NCBI RefSeq assembly: GCF_963666525.1
Contig: NZ_OY762905.1
Coordinates: 248,001 to 312,000, forward strand
Direction of reading: 5' to 3'
Source of the DNA: an uncultured Cohaesibacter sp.
GTDB lineage: Bacteria; Pseudomonadota; Alphaproteobacteria; Rhizobiales; Cohaesibacteraceae
Length of the DNA stretch: 64,000 nt
The notes under the pieces are model-generated. The model was not told the origin of the DNA and did not search any database. It saw only the letters and a program-made list of their open reading frames with translations. Positions 1 through 9,843 of this stretch are shown here, in pieces. The first letter of the stretch is position 1. The number at the start of each line of letters is the position of its first letter. A program made the translations under genes and the position numbers.

Positions 1-110
1 TATTGGCGATTTTTACAACGAATGGTTTTGCCCAAATCGGTTCAAATTTGGGGAAAATCGTCTAAATGCGTCTTTTGGCGTCGCAAATAAACCGTATTTA
101 CTGCATTGCA

Positions 111-138
111 TTGACAAATTCGCTCAAAATCGTATGGT
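111..138 (+). promoter_or_regulatory. Candidate sigma70-type promoter
   Basis: TTGACA at 111-116 and TATGGT at 133-138 are separated by 16 bases, in an AT-rich stretch about 90 bases upstream of the DEAD-box helicase start. The rest of 1-229 holds no gene that I can support. This is a motif match only. Confidence 0.4.
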
Positions 139-229
139 TCCGCCAATTCTAAAACCTATGCACGTTTTGAGGTTTGCTCAATCTTGAGAAACACCCAAAG
201 CGCAGCGCAACAATTGGTTCCATCATCTG

Positions 230-1771
230 ATGAATTTTTCGGATCTAGGTCTGAGCGAAAAGGTGCTCGCAGCAGTGAGATCTGCTGGGTATGAAAAGCC
301 GACTCCAATTCAGGAGCAGGCAATTCCCCATGTTTTGGCCAGACGTGACGTTTTGGGTGTAGCCCAAACCGGCACCGGCAAGACCGCCTCCTTCACTCTG
401 CCGATGCTTTCTTTGCTCGAGACCGGACGCGCCAGAGCGCGCATGCCTCGTACTCTTATTCTGGAACCGACAAGAGAACTGGCTGCCCAGGTTGAGCAGA
501 GTTTTGCCGTTTACGGTCAGAACCACCGGTTGACGGTATCCCTTCTTATCGGCGGCGTCTCCTTTGCGGATCAGCTCAAGAAGCTCGATCGCGGGGCTGA
601 CGTTCTGATCGCCACACCGGGCCGTCTGCTTGACCATTTTGAACGCGGCAAACTGCTGTTGACCGGCGTTGACACTTTTGTCGTCGACGAAGCCGACCGT
701 ATGCTGGACATGGGCTTCATCCCGGACATCGAACGCATTTGCAAGCTGCTGCCATTCACGCGCCAGACAGTCTTCTTTTCGGCAACCATGCCCAAGGAGA
801 TCCAGCATCTCGCGGATCAGTTCCTGCACAATCCCGTCAGGGTAGAGGTGGCACCTGCCGCTTCCACCGCCAAGACGATCACCCAGCGCCTGATCTCTTC
901 CGGCTCCAAGCCATGGGACAAGCGCGCTGTTCTTCGCTCGCTCATTGACAATGCCAAGGACCTGAAGAACGCAATCATCTTCTGCAATCGCAAGCGCGAT
1001 GTTGCTACGGTCTGCCGGTCTCTGACCAAACACGGCTACAGCGCCGGCGCCCTTCATGGCGACATGGACCAGACGTCCCGTATGGCAACACTAGACGGCT
1101 TCAAGAAAAACGAAGTCACACTGCTCGTCGCCTCTGACGTTGCTGCCCGCGGCCTCGACATTCCAACCGTCAGTCACGTCTTCAACTTCGATCTGCCAAC
1201 CCATGCGGAAGACTATGTCCACCGCATCGGGCGTACCGGGCGCGCCGGTCGCGAAGGAACTGCAGTTTCCATCGCCACCAAAGCCGACCGCAAATACATC
1301 GACGCCATCGAAGCATTGACCGGCGATACGATCGAATGGATTGGCAATATCGATTTCTCGTCCACTTCATCCGAAGATGATGATGAGGAACGCGGCAATT
1401 CACGCAAATCTTCCCGTCGTGGCCGTGGCAAACAGCGCTCCGAAGCGCCGAAAAACACCGAAGCATCAAAAAAGGCGGACGCTCCCAAGCACGAAGAGCG
1501 CCGTCAGGACAGGGCTCCCGCTCCGCGCAAGAAGGAACAGCCAGCACCAACGCCGGCTCCGGTTTCGGCTCCCGTCAGCGCTGCGGACTATGGCGACCCG
1601 TCGCCGCGTCCCGTTCCCTCCCGCAACGATGCTTCGCGCAACAACAGGGGACGTTCCAAGGATCGCGGTGAGCGGCAAGTGATTGGCATGGGCGATCATG
1701 TCCCTGCATTTCTTCTGTTGCCCATTCGCCCGACCAAGGAAAAGGAACAGAAGAACGGCACTTCCGATTGA
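230..1771 (+). CDS. DEAD-box ATP-dependent RNA helicase (RhlE/DeaD-like)
   Basis: This 513-residue protein unwinds short RNA duplexes using ATP and probably acts in ribosome assembly or mRNA turnover in the cytoplasm. The motifs are in canonical order: Q motif (PTPIQEQAIP, near residue 25), Walker A (AQTGTGKT, near 45), VDEADRMLDMGF (near 150), SAT (near 186) and HRIGRTGRAGR (near 327). After about residue 375 the chain becomes a low-complexity tail rich in Arg, Lys, Pro and Ala, as in RhlE-type helicases that bind RNA through a basic C-terminus. The ATG at 230 begins the conserved DLGLSE segment; no strong Shine-Dalgarno is visible. It is a single-gene unit closed by the terminator at 1831. 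Which DEAD-box subfamily it belongs to is not resolved by eye. Confidence 0.93.
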   Translation: MNFSDLGLSEKVLAAVRSAGYEKPTPIQEQAIPHVLARRDVLGVAQTGTGKTASFTLPMLSLLETGRARARMPRTLILEPTRELAAQVEQSFAVYGQNHRLTVSLLIGGVSFADQLKKLDRGADVLIATPGRLLDHFERGKLLLTGVDTFVVDEADRMLDMGFIPDIERICKLLPFTRQTVFFSATMPKEIQHLADQFLHNPVRVEVAPAASTAKTITQRLISSGSKPWDKRAVLRSLIDNAKDLKNAIIFCNRKRDVATVCRSLTKHGYSAGALHGDMDQTSRMATLDGFKKNEVTLLVASDVAARGLDIPTVSHVFNFDLPTHAEDYVHRIGRTGRAGREGTAVSIATKADRKYIDAIEALTGDTIEWIGNIDFSSTSSEDDDEERGNSRKSSRRGRGKQRSEAPKNTEASKKADAPKHEERRQDRAPAPRKKEQPAPTPAPVSAPVSAADYGDPSPRPVPSRNDASRNNRGRSKDRGERQVIGMGDHVPAFLLLPIRPTKEKEQKNGTSD

Positions 1772-1830
1772 GCCATCTGTGCACGCTTTCTGCTTTTCGA
1801 ACGAACAATGCCGTATGATCCGGCTTGAAA

Positions 1831-1857
1831 CACCCCTTTTCCAAGGGGTGTTTTTTT
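1831..1857 (+). terminator. Rho-independent terminator after the helicase gene
   Basis: CACCCCTT and AAGGGGTG form an 8-bp stem with a 4-base loop, followed by seven T residues. Confidence 0.9.
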
Positions 1858-2036
1858 ATGCCCGCAGACACAAATCCGGTGTCAGTTCCGTGCAAGAGCC
1901 ATCAGAAGCGGCATTTTTCAACCAACCTGGTACAGAATTTTTCCTCCCGGAAACACGAAATCTGCCACATTTAACGTCGTTTTAAGCCTTGATCCAATAA
2001 CATTGCCCAAAATCTGGGGCGAACCGAGGGGATTGC

Positions 2037-3125
2037 GTGACTAGTCACGTAGAAAACGCGATGGACAATAGCGATTTCAAACGCACATATATTTATGGTG
2101 AGTCAGCGCTGGGGAATCTGAAGAAAAATCAGATGCCGGCTTACCCGCGCAACTATGAAATCTGGTACACATACGCAGCCGGCTTCAATCGCGGGCTGAA
2201 CAAGGCAATCAACGACATCCTCCGCACAAGCGGGTCAATCACGCTCTCGCAGCTGGATGCCATCTACAATGAGCATCTGGCACCGAGTCGGCTGGGCGAC
2301 CGCGTCGACGAAGTCGGGGGCAAGATTTCAAATGAAATCCGGTCCATTGTCCGCGAAGTTGAAGGATATATTTCGGCAACAGCCCATTATGGTGACACCC
2401 TTATGGGCGCTTCGCGCAATCTTTCCCAAACGGAAGACCGTCACGTCATTCGCGAAATCGTCAAGGAACTCATTCAGGAAACCAAGGAAGCCGAGGAGCA
2501 GAACCGGACCCTGAGCGAACAGCTGGCAGCGTCGCAAGCGCAGGTGCAGCAGCTTCGCGAGTCACTGGACACCATTCGCTACGAATCCCTGACCGACGAT
2601 CTGACCACTCTTGCCAACCGCAAGCATTTTGATCGGTCACTGGCACAGGCGATCGAAGAAGCTCAGGAAAGTGACGAACCTTTGTCACTGCTGATGACGG
2701 ATATCGACCACTTCAAGAAATTCAATGACACCTATGGCCATCAGACGGGGGATCAGGTGCTCCGCCTCGTGGCAGTGGCAGTCAAACAGAATGTCAAGGG
2801 ACGCGATGTGCCCTGCCGTTATGGCGGCGAAGAATTTGCTGTTGTTCTGCCAAACACCAACTTGCGCCAGGCCGTTGCCGTTGCCGAGAGCATCCGCAAG
2901 GCCGTGATGGCCAAGGAACTGATCAAGCGCTCAACCGGCGAAAATCTTGGCCGCATAACCATTTCCATCGGCTGCTCAACCCTTTCCAAGGGCGACACCA
3001 TTCAGGATCTGATCGAGCGCGCCGACCAGTCGCTCTATGCTGCCAAACGCGGTGGCCGCAATCTGGTCAAGTGCGAAACAGACCCGGACGTCAATCTGCT
3101 GGCCGATGCATCCGGTGCGGCCTGA
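2037..3125 (+). CDS. GGDEF-domain diguanylate cyclase
   Basis: A 362-residue protein predicted to make cyclic di-GMP from two GTP. The N-terminal ~170 residues have no visible membrane segment and end in a helical, coiled-coil-like stretch (QLAASQAQVQQLRESL). The C-terminal half is a GGDEF domain: LTDDLTTLANRKHFD, the metal-binding TDIDHFKKFND and the active-site loop RYGGEEFAVVLP. The product-inhibition site five residues upstream reads KGRD rather than RxxD, so feedback inhibition may be weak. GTG at 2037 is chosen because AGGGGA lies just upstream; an internal ATG at 2061 is the alternative. No EAL or receiver domain is visible, so the input signal is unknown. The N-terminus resembles a family common in alphaproteobacteria. 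Confidence 0.9.
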   Translation: MTSHVENAMDNSDFKRTYIYGESALGNLKKNQMPAYPRNYEIWYTYAAGFNRGLNKAINDILRTSGSITLSQLDAIYNEHLAPSRLGDRVDEVGGKISNEIRSIVREVEGYISATAHYGDTLMGASRNLSQTEDRHVIREIVKELIQETKEAEEQNRTLSEQLAASQAQVQQLRESLDTIRYESLTDDLTTLANRKHFDRSLAQAIEEAQESDEPLSLLMTDIDHFKKFNDTYGHQTGDQVLRLVAVAVKQNVKGRDVPCRYGGEEFAVVLPNTNLRQAVAVAESIRKAVMAKELIKRSTGENLGRITISIGCSTLSKGDTIQDLIERADQSLYAAKRGGRNLVKCETDPDVNLLADASGAA

Positions 3126-3150
3126 GAGCACAAGCCAGACTTGCGATAAC

Positions 3151-3177
3151 AAAAAGCGGCCCTAAGAGCCGCTTTTT
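3151..3177. terminator. Bidirectional terminator between the GGDEF gene and sufA
   Basis: AAAAAGCGGC and GCCGCTTTTT flank a 7-base loop. A-rich and T-rich edges on both sides allow it to stop the converging GGDEF and suf transcripts. Confidence 0.85.
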
Positions 3178-3207
3178 CTGCATCCGGATATTCGTTCGGG
3201 GCCAGTC

Positions 3208-3594
3208 TCAGGCGTTGTTACGCATTGCGTCCAGTGCTGAAGGATCGACAGGCGTCAATTCAACCGACTCGCCGCAACCACAAGCGGATGTCTGGTTAGG
3301 ATTATTAAAAGTCAGCCCCGACCTGAACTTGGTCTGCTCATAGCCAAGCTCTGTCCCCAACAGGAAGAGCACCGCCTTCGGGTCGACATAGACGGACACC
3401 CCCTTTTCCTCGACCAGATCATCTGCAGGATTGACCTCGGTAACCTTGTCCAGCACATATTCCATGCCGGCACAGCCGCCGTTCTTGACGCCAATCCGGA
3501 TGCCCTTGATCGGCTCGTCAGAGCCTTCAACGATAGACTGGATGAAATCAGCAGCCTCATCCGAGATCGACAGAACCTGAAATCTGCCTGCCAT
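3208..3594 (-). CDS. sufA: HesB/IscA-type Fe-S carrier SufA
   Basis: A 128-residue A-type carrier that receives Fe-S clusters from the SufBCD scaffold and passes them to apoproteins. The three conserved cysteines are present: one in GGCAGMEY (near residue 41) and two in the C-terminal CGCGES (near residue 105). Length is normal for the family. It is the last gene of the minus-strand suf operon, 116 bp after the DUF59 gene, and is followed by the terminator at 3151. The name sufA is by operon context; erpA-type members look similar. Confidence 0.9.
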   Translation of the reverse strand: MAGRFQVLSISDEAADFIQSIVEGSDEPIKGIRIGVKNGGCAGMEYVLDKVTEVNPADDLVEEKGVSVYVDPKAVLFLLGTELGYEQTKFRSGLTFNNPNQTSACGCGESVELTPVDPSALDAMRNNA

Positions 3595-3710
3595 ATCCGT
3601 ACCTTCCTAACTACACGTCCAAGCGAGCTGAAGCCCGGGCAAGGACCACAACAATTCCCAGCGCGCCACAAACAGCCAGAGAGCCAGCCGACGCTATTCG
3701 CACGCAGATC

Positions 3711-4103
3711 CTAGTACCAGTTGATGGCGATCTTAGCTTCTTCGCTCATCCGGTCCGGCGTCCAGGGCGGATCAAACACCATGTTGACCTTGACGATACC
3801 GACACCAGCCACAGACCCTACGGCATTTTCCACCCATGCTGGCATTTCCCCGGCAACCGGGCAGCCGGGAGCGGTCAGGGTCATGTCGATTTCGACATTG
3901 CGATCGTCATCGATATCAACCCGATAAATCAGGCCGATTTCGTAGATATCGGCAGGAATCTCCGGGTCATAGACAGTCTTGAGCGCTTCGATGATATCGC
4001 CGGTCAGCCGCTCAAGCTCCGCTTCGGGAATCCCGGAGCCCTGCTTCATGTTCGGCACATTTGGCTCAGCGGCCTCACCATTGCTAACTGTTTCACTCAT
4101 CAT
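3711..4103 (-). CDS. sufT: SUF-associated DUF59 protein (SufT-like)
   Basis: A 130-residue DUF59/MIP18-family protein thought to assist Fe-S cluster maturation or transfer. The conserved core VYDPEIPADIYEIGLIY and the motif LTAPGCPVAGEMP, with the family cysteine, are intact. The first ~25 residues are variable. It lies between sufS (65 bp upstream) and sufA and is read in the same direction, which supports a suf role over the phenylacetate PaaD role of some relatives. The second of two adjacent ATG codons (4100) is also possible. Confidence 0.88.
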   Translation of the reverse strand: MMSETVSNGEAAEPNVPNMKQGSGIPEAELERLTGDIIEALKTVYDPEIPADIYEIGLIYRVDIDDDRNVEIDMTLTAPGCPVAGEMPAWVENAVGSVAGVGIVKVNMVFDPPWTPDRMSEEAKIAINWY

Positions 4104-4167
4104 TTCGAACCTATCTTTCTGTCCCTTGTTCTCTGTTCACCGGAAACCGGCCACACAAGACAGTTCT

Positions 4168-5418
4168 TCATGAGAAAAAGGACCGAGCCTTTACAAGCGC
4201 ATCGGCGAGAACATCAATCTCCGCCTTGGTGTTGTAAAGGCCGAACGAGGCCCGGCAGGTAGATGTCACCCCATACCGGGTCAATAGCGGCTGTGCACAA
4301 TGCGTGCCAGCTCGAACAGCAACACCGGACCGATCGATCACCATCGATACGTCGTGCGCGTGAATACCTTCCAGAGCAAAGGAAATGATGGCGCCCTTTT
4401 CCCTTGCATGGCCGAGAATGCGCAGCGAATTGATCGACCCCAGCTTGTCGTGCGCATAGGCTCGCAAGCTCTCTTCGTGGGCCGCAATCCGTTCACGCCC
4501 GATACTATCCATATAGTCAAGCGCCACGCCCAATCCAATGGCCTGCACAATCGGAGGCGTTCCTGCCTCGAATTTGTGCGGCGCCACGCCATAGGTCACG
4601 CCATCAAGGGTCACGTCCTTGATCATCTCACCACCCCCCATGAAGGGCGGCATGGCATCGAGCAGTTCACCCTTGGCATAGAGCGCCCCGATACCGGACG
4701 GGCCGTAGAGCTTGTGCCCGGTGATCGCGAGAAAGTCCACGTCGAGGTCCTGCACATCGATCGGCATATGTACCGCGCTCTGGCTGGCATCAACCAGAAC
4801 CTTGGCTCCGGCTGCGTGTGCCTTGCGGATCACCTCCTTGACCGGAACGATCGTGCCAATGGCATTGGACATCTGCGTGATGGCGACAACTTTCGTTTTT
4901 TCCGTCAGAAGCTTCTCGAACTCTTCCATCAGGAAATTGCCATCATCATCGACCGGTGCCCACTTGATCACCACACCGCGCCGCTCGCGCAGGAAGTTCC
5001 ATGGCACGATGTTGGAATGATGCTCCAGAATGGAGATGATAATCTCATCTCCCTCACCAAGCACCATGCCACCATAGGAGCTGGCCACAAGATTGATCGC
5101 TTCCGTCGATGACCGGGTGAAAATGATGTTGTCGACCGACGGCGCGTTGAGAAAGCGGCGCACCGTTTCGCGCGCAGCCTCGAACTTGTCAGTCGCCAGA
5201 TTGGACAGGAAGTGCAATCCCCGGTGCACGTTGGCATAATCGTTGGAGTAGGCATCACTGATGGCATCGATCACCACCTTGGGCTTCTGCGCCGAAGCAC
5301 CATTGTCGAGATATACCAATGGCTTGCCATAGACTTCCCGCGACAGGATGGGGAAATCCGCTCGGATGGCCTCAACATCATAATGCTGATCCGCGGCCTG
5401 CGGGAGAGATTGCGTCAT
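4168..5418 (-). CDS. sufS: Group II cysteine desulfurase SufS
   Basis: A PLP enzyme of 416 residues that removes sulfur from cysteine as a persulfide for Fe-S assembly. The PLP lysine is in ITGHKLYGPSG and the persulfide cysteine in RAGTHCAQPL near the C-terminus. Start: the frame is open up to 5448, but ATG at 5418 (MTQSLPQ) has AGGA just upstream and matches the usual SufS N-terminus. It lies 71 bp downstream of sufD. The operon has a second desulfurase at 9844-11031. No SufE-like partner was seen in the window. Confidence 0.94.
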   Translation of the reverse strand: MTQSLPQAADQHYDVEAIRADFPILSREVYGKPLVYLDNGASAQKPKVVIDAISDAYSNDYANVHRGLHFLSNLATDKFEAARETVRRFLNAPSVDNIIFTRSSTEAINLVASSYGGMVLGEGDEIIISILEHHSNIVPWNFLRERRGVVIKWAPVDDDGNFLMEEFEKLLTEKTKVVAITQMSNAIGTIVPVKEVIRKAHAAGAKVLVDASQSAVHMPIDVQDLDVDFLAITGHKLYGPSGIGALYAKGELLDAMPPFMGGGEMIKDVTLDGVTYGVAPHKFEAGTPPIVQAIGLGVALDYMDSIGRERIAAHEESLRAYAHDKLGSINSLRILGHAREKGAIISFALEGIHAHDVSMVIDRSGVAVRAGTHCAQPLLTRYGVTSTCRASFGLYNTKAEIDVLADALVKARSFFS

Positions 5419-5489
5419 GGTCCTAGATCCAGTTTTCGTCCCCCTCATGAGGGGGACTTGTCATCAAAAACAAAGCCTGTGTGCCCCGG

Positions 5490-6797
5490 TCAGTCAGCGA
5501 GGCCAAGACGGTCCAGAATGTAGGCCTCCAACGCTTCCACGAAGCGGTCGTCGGAAACATTTTCGATGGCCTCTGCAAGAAAGGCCATGACCAACATTTT
5601 CTTGGCCAGGTCTTTGGAGATGCCACGCGCCCTGAGATAGAACAGGAGATCCTCATCCAGCTCGCCACAGGTTGCACCATGGCCGCAGACGACATCGTCC
5701 GCGTAGATTTCAAGCTCGGGCTTGTTGTTGAAGGAGGCGTCCTCCGACAGCAAAAGCGCCTGGCTCATCATCTTGGCGTCGGTCTTCTGGGCATACTGCC
5801 GCACAATGATCTGCCCCTGGAACACGCCCACTGCCTTGTCATCAAGCACCGTGCGATACTGCTCCTTGGAATTGCAGTTCGGCACCGCATGATCCATTTT
5901 CAGCGTGATGTCACTGTGGCGCGAGCCATTGACGAGGGACGCACCAAACAGATCGGCATCACTATATTCACCGAGCATTGCCACAAAGGACTGGCTGCGG
6001 ACAAACTTGCCGCTGGCCGACAGGGTGAAATGTTCGAAATGCACATGGCCACCCACAGTCGCGGTAGTCGAACCGAGATGCAGGCCGTTATCGCCCTCAT
6101 TGATGATGCGCAGAACATTGAGTTTGGCATCGTCGGCTACGCGATAATCGATCGCGGTGTTGAGCTGATAGGCCGCCTCATCGCCGGTGAAGGTCTCGAT
6201 CACCCCCACCTTGGCACCCTTGCCGATCACCACGCGGTTGCGCACGGTTGCCATGCCGCCACCAATCATGATGTGACGGATTTCCAGAGGCTTCTCGATC
6301 TGTGCACCCGCGGCGATTTCAACAATCACGCCGTCTTGCAACAGCGCAGTATTGAGCGAAAGCGCAATGTCACCCATGGCAATGGCCGGATCATCGAGCT
6401 GGAATTCCCCAGCCTGCAGCGACTCGGCCACAGAACGCACGGAAATCGCGTCGCCCAGATCCGCCAGATCGGACAGTTCGGCAGAAAAGACGCCGTTGAC
6501 CAGCACAAGGCGGCACGTCTCGACCGCCTTTATGATATCAGCTCCGGTAAGCTGTTGCGCAGCCATGGTGTTGTCAACGGGCTGGGCAAGCGCCAGATCG
6601 GCAGGCATCGCCTTCTTGAGATCAGAGTATTTCCATTCCTCGATCCGTCGCGTCGGCAGGCCATTTTCCTCGAAGGCGGAAGCTGCAGCCGAACGCAGCG
6701 ACGCAAAGCTCTCATTGCCTGGCAGAGCACCCTTGGCGCTCTCGATCAGGCTGGCCAGGGCCTTGTCGGCGGCAGTCTTGATTGCAGGAGTTGTCAT
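5490..6797 (-). CDS. sufD: Fe-S cluster assembly scaffold subunit SufD
   Basis: A 435-residue beta-helix scaffold subunit that pairs with SufB and SufC in the cytosolic SufBC2D complex. The C-terminal core is typical: DASFNNKPELEIYADDVVCGHGATCGELDEDLLFYLRARG in pattern, with the conserved C-GHGAT segment near residue 370. ATG at 6797 is preferred over the longer frame starting at 6842 because GGGAGGTGACC sits directly before it. The start is 13 bp after the sufC stop, so the two are probably translationally linked. Confidence 0.93.
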   Translation of the reverse strand: MTTPAIKTAADKALASLIESAKGALPGNESFASLRSAAASAFEENGLPTRRIEEWKYSDLKKAMPADLALAQPVDNTMAAQQLTGADIIKAVETCRLVLVNGVFSAELSDLADLGDAISVRSVAESLQAGEFQLDDPAIAMGDIALSLNTALLQDGVIVEIAAGAQIEKPLEIRHIMIGGGMATVRNRVVIGKGAKVGVIETFTGDEAAYQLNTAIDYRVADDAKLNVLRIINEGDNGLHLGSTTATVGGHVHFEHFTLSASGKFVRSQSFVAMLGEYSDADLFGASLVNGSRHSDITLKMDHAVPNCNSKEQYRTVLDDKAVGVFQGQIIVRQYAQKTDAKMMSQALLLSEDASFNNKPELEIYADDVVCGHGATCGELDEDLLFYLRARGISKDLAKKMLVMAFLAEAIENVSDDRFVEALEAYILDRLGLAD

Positions 6798-6810
6798 GGT
6801 CACCTCCCGA

Positions 6811-7563
<753 letters not shown>

Positions 7564-7588
7564 GGTTTTGTTTCCTTTGGGGCGTCAC

Positions 7589-8098
7589 CTATTCGGTTTC
7601 GCCATCCCAATAGTCATAGGTGTCCGTTACACGGCCGATATGCAGGAATTCGGCAGAAAGGAAGGAATCTCCCTTCACTCGCGCTACCGCAGCGAACTTG
7701 CCAGAATCGGGATATTCCACGATCTCTGGCTCCACCTTGGTCGAGATGCCGATATATTTCAGCGTTACCGAGCCGGTATTGATGATCTGATGAGCGACAT
7801 CCGCCCCCCCTGCGGGAGCTCCGACAACGTCGCCCTCTTTCACTGAATAGCTATGGTCTCCGAAACGATAGGTGCCCTCACCTTCCAGAATGATGAAGGC
7901 CTCGTCGTTGGCTGCGTGGGCATGAAAGGGATAGGCCTTCTTGCCCGGCTCGACGATGGTCAGCATCATGCCCAGCTTCTTCAGCCCGATCAGCGAGCCG
8001 ATCCGGCCGAGGCGAGACTGGAACTGCTCGCCGTTGCCACCGACCTTCAGCTCAAGATCGGACAGACTGACGACAGGAATAATCGTTTCATTGCCCAT
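7589..8098 (-). CDS. Cupin-domain protein encoded inside the suf operon
   Basis: A 169-residue single-domain cupin. Motif 1 is visible as FHAHAANDEAFIILEGEG (two His and a Glu that usually bind metal) and motif 2 as GDVVGAPAGGADVAHQIIN (third His). It lies 9 bp after sufB and 25 bp before sufC, so it is very likely co-transcribed with them. Cupins of this kind bind a metal and can act as dioxygenases, isomerases or sensors; the sequence does not say which. Its place between sufB and sufC suggests an iron- or cluster-related job, which is inference. Confidence 0.85.
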   Translation of the reverse strand: MGNETIIPVVSLSDLELKVGGNGEQFQSRLGRIGSLIGLKKLGMMLTIVEPGKKAYPFHAHAANDEAFIILEGEGTYRFGDHSYSVKEGDVVGAPAGGADVAHQIINTGSVTLKYIGISTKVEPEIVEYPDSGKFAAVARVKGDSFLSAEFLHIGRVTDTYDYWDGETE

Positions 8099-8107
8099 GT
8101 GTCACCT

Positions 8108-9592
8108 CTAGCCAACTGATCCTTCAAGGGAAATATTGATCAGCTTCTGAGCTTCGACGGCAAATTCCATCGGTAGCTGCTGAATCACATCCTTGACGAA
8201 ACCGTTGACGATGAGGGCCACGGCCTCTTCCTCGCCGATACCACGAGCCTGACAATAGAACATCTGGTCATCGGAGATCTTGGACGTGGTGGCCTCATGC
8301 TCGAAGATGGCTGACGCGCTCTTGCTCTCCACATAAGGCACCGTGTGGGCACCGCACTGATCGCCGATCAGCAGGCTGTCACACTGGGTGAAGTTGCGCG
8401 CATTGGCCGCCTTCTTGTGAGCAGAAACAAGACCACGGTAGGTATTGTTGGACCGCCCGGCAGAAATACCCTTGGAGATGATGCGGGAAGAGGTATTCTT
8501 GCCCAGATGGATCATCTTGGTGCCGCTGTCGATCTGCTGATAGCCATTGGAAATGGCGATCGAGTAGAATTCGCCGGTGGAGTTGTCCCCACGCAGGATG
8601 CAGCTTGGATATTTCCAGGTAATGGCAGAGCCCGTCTCGACCTGGGTCCAGGAGATCTTGGCATTCTTCTCGCGGCAGTCGCCACGCTTGGTAACGAAGT
8701 TGTAGATGCCGCCCTTGCCTTCGCTGTCGCCCGGATACCAGTTCTGGACCGTCGAATACTTGATTTCGGCGTCTTCCAGAGCAATCAGCTCGACCACGGC
8801 CGCGTGCAGCTGGTTCTCGTCGCGCTGCGGAGCAGTGCAGCCTTCCAGATAGGACACGTAGGAGCCCTTGTCGGCAATGATCAGCGTCCGCTCGAACTGC
8901 CCTGTGTTCTGCTCGTTGATGCGGAAGTAGGTGGACAGCTCCATCGGGCACCGCACCCCTTCAGGCACATAGACGAAGGAGCCATCGGTGAACACGGCAC
9001 TATTGAGCGTTGCATAGAAATTGTCGGATACCGGCACCACGGAGGCGAGATACTTCTTGACCAGCTCCGGATGCTCGCGGATCGCCTCGGAAATCGAGCA
9101 GAAAATGACACCAGCCTTTTTCAGCTCTTCCTTGAAGGTGGTCGCAACGGATACCGAGTCGAACACGGCATCGACGGCAACCTTGGAATACTGACGGTTC
9201 TCTTCGGTGACACCGGCCAGAATTTCCTGTTCCTGCAGCGGGATTCCAAGCTTCGCATAGGTCTTGAGAAGCTCCGGATCCACCTCATCAAGGCTCTTCG
9301 GTCCTTCGGCAACCTTCGGTGCGGAATAGTAATAGATTTCGTTGAACTTAGGCTTCGGATAGTCGAGCTTGGCCCATGTGGGCTCCTCCATGGTCAGCCA
9401 GCGCCGATAGGCATCCAGCCGCCACTCCAACATCCATTCCGGCTCATGCTTCTTGGCAGAGATGAACCGGATCACGTCCTCGTTCAGTCCAAGAGGGGCT
9501 TTTTCGGATTCGATATCCGTCACAAAGCCATATTTATACTGGTCAACGTCGATCTGCTTGACTTGATCGACCGTCTCCTTCACAGCAGCCAT
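8108..9592 (-). CDS. sufB: Fe-S cluster assembly scaffold SufB
   Basis: A 494-residue scaffold subunit on which clusters are built with SufC and SufD. Hallmarks are [22 protein letters not shown] ([17 protein letters not shown]), EGCTAP (near residue 254) and the C-terminal [17 protein letters not shown] segment with its conserved cysteines. The length is typical of proteobacterial SufB. GGAG precedes the ATG at 9592. It is read 252 bp downstream of the iscS-like gene. Confidence 0.96.
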   Translation of the reverse strand: MAAVKETVDQVKQIDVDQYKYGFVTDIESEKAPLGLNEDVIRFISAKKHEPEWMLEWRLDAYRRWLTMEEPTWAKLDYPKPKFNEIYYYSAPKVAEGPKSLDEVDPELLKTYAKLGIPLQEQEILAGVTEENRQYSKVAVDAVFDSVSVATTFKEELKKAGVIFCSISEAIREHPELVKKYLASVVPVSDNFYATLNSAVFTDGSFVYVPEGVRCPMELSTYFRINEQNTGQFERTLIIADKGSYVSYLEGCTAPQRDENQLHAAVVELIALEDAEIKYSTVQNWYPGDSEGKGGIYNFVTKRGDCREKNAKISWTQVETGSAITWKYPSCILRGDNSTGEFYSIAISNGYQQIDSGTKMIHLGKNTSSRIISKGISAGRSNNTYRGLVSAHKKAANARNFTQCDSLLIGDQCGAHTVPYVESKSASAIFEHEATTSKISDDQMFYCQARGIGEEEAVALIVNGFVKDVIQQLPMEFAVEAQKLINISLEGSVG

Positions 9593-9843
9593 TTGCTACT
9601 CCATGCTAGCGCGGTTTCAAAGACCGCCGGTCATAGGGCTGCCCGCCCAGTTTCCTGCATTATCGTGGATCCAACACTGGTCTGTTGGCAAAGCAAAAGC
9701 GACGTGAGATGCCCGATCGCAGTTTTTAACTCATCTCATTTTGCCTTGATGCAACAGGCCGAAACCCGCAGCACACCCGCTTAAAACACTGCCTCATCGC
9801 ATGAGGGCAGAAACTTCAAACCGTGAACTCTATATAAGCGCGC

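Noticed and set aside
8345-9784. Long plus-strand open frame across sufB
   Set aside because: Antisense to an unmistakable sufB; no ribosome site and no domain in the translation.
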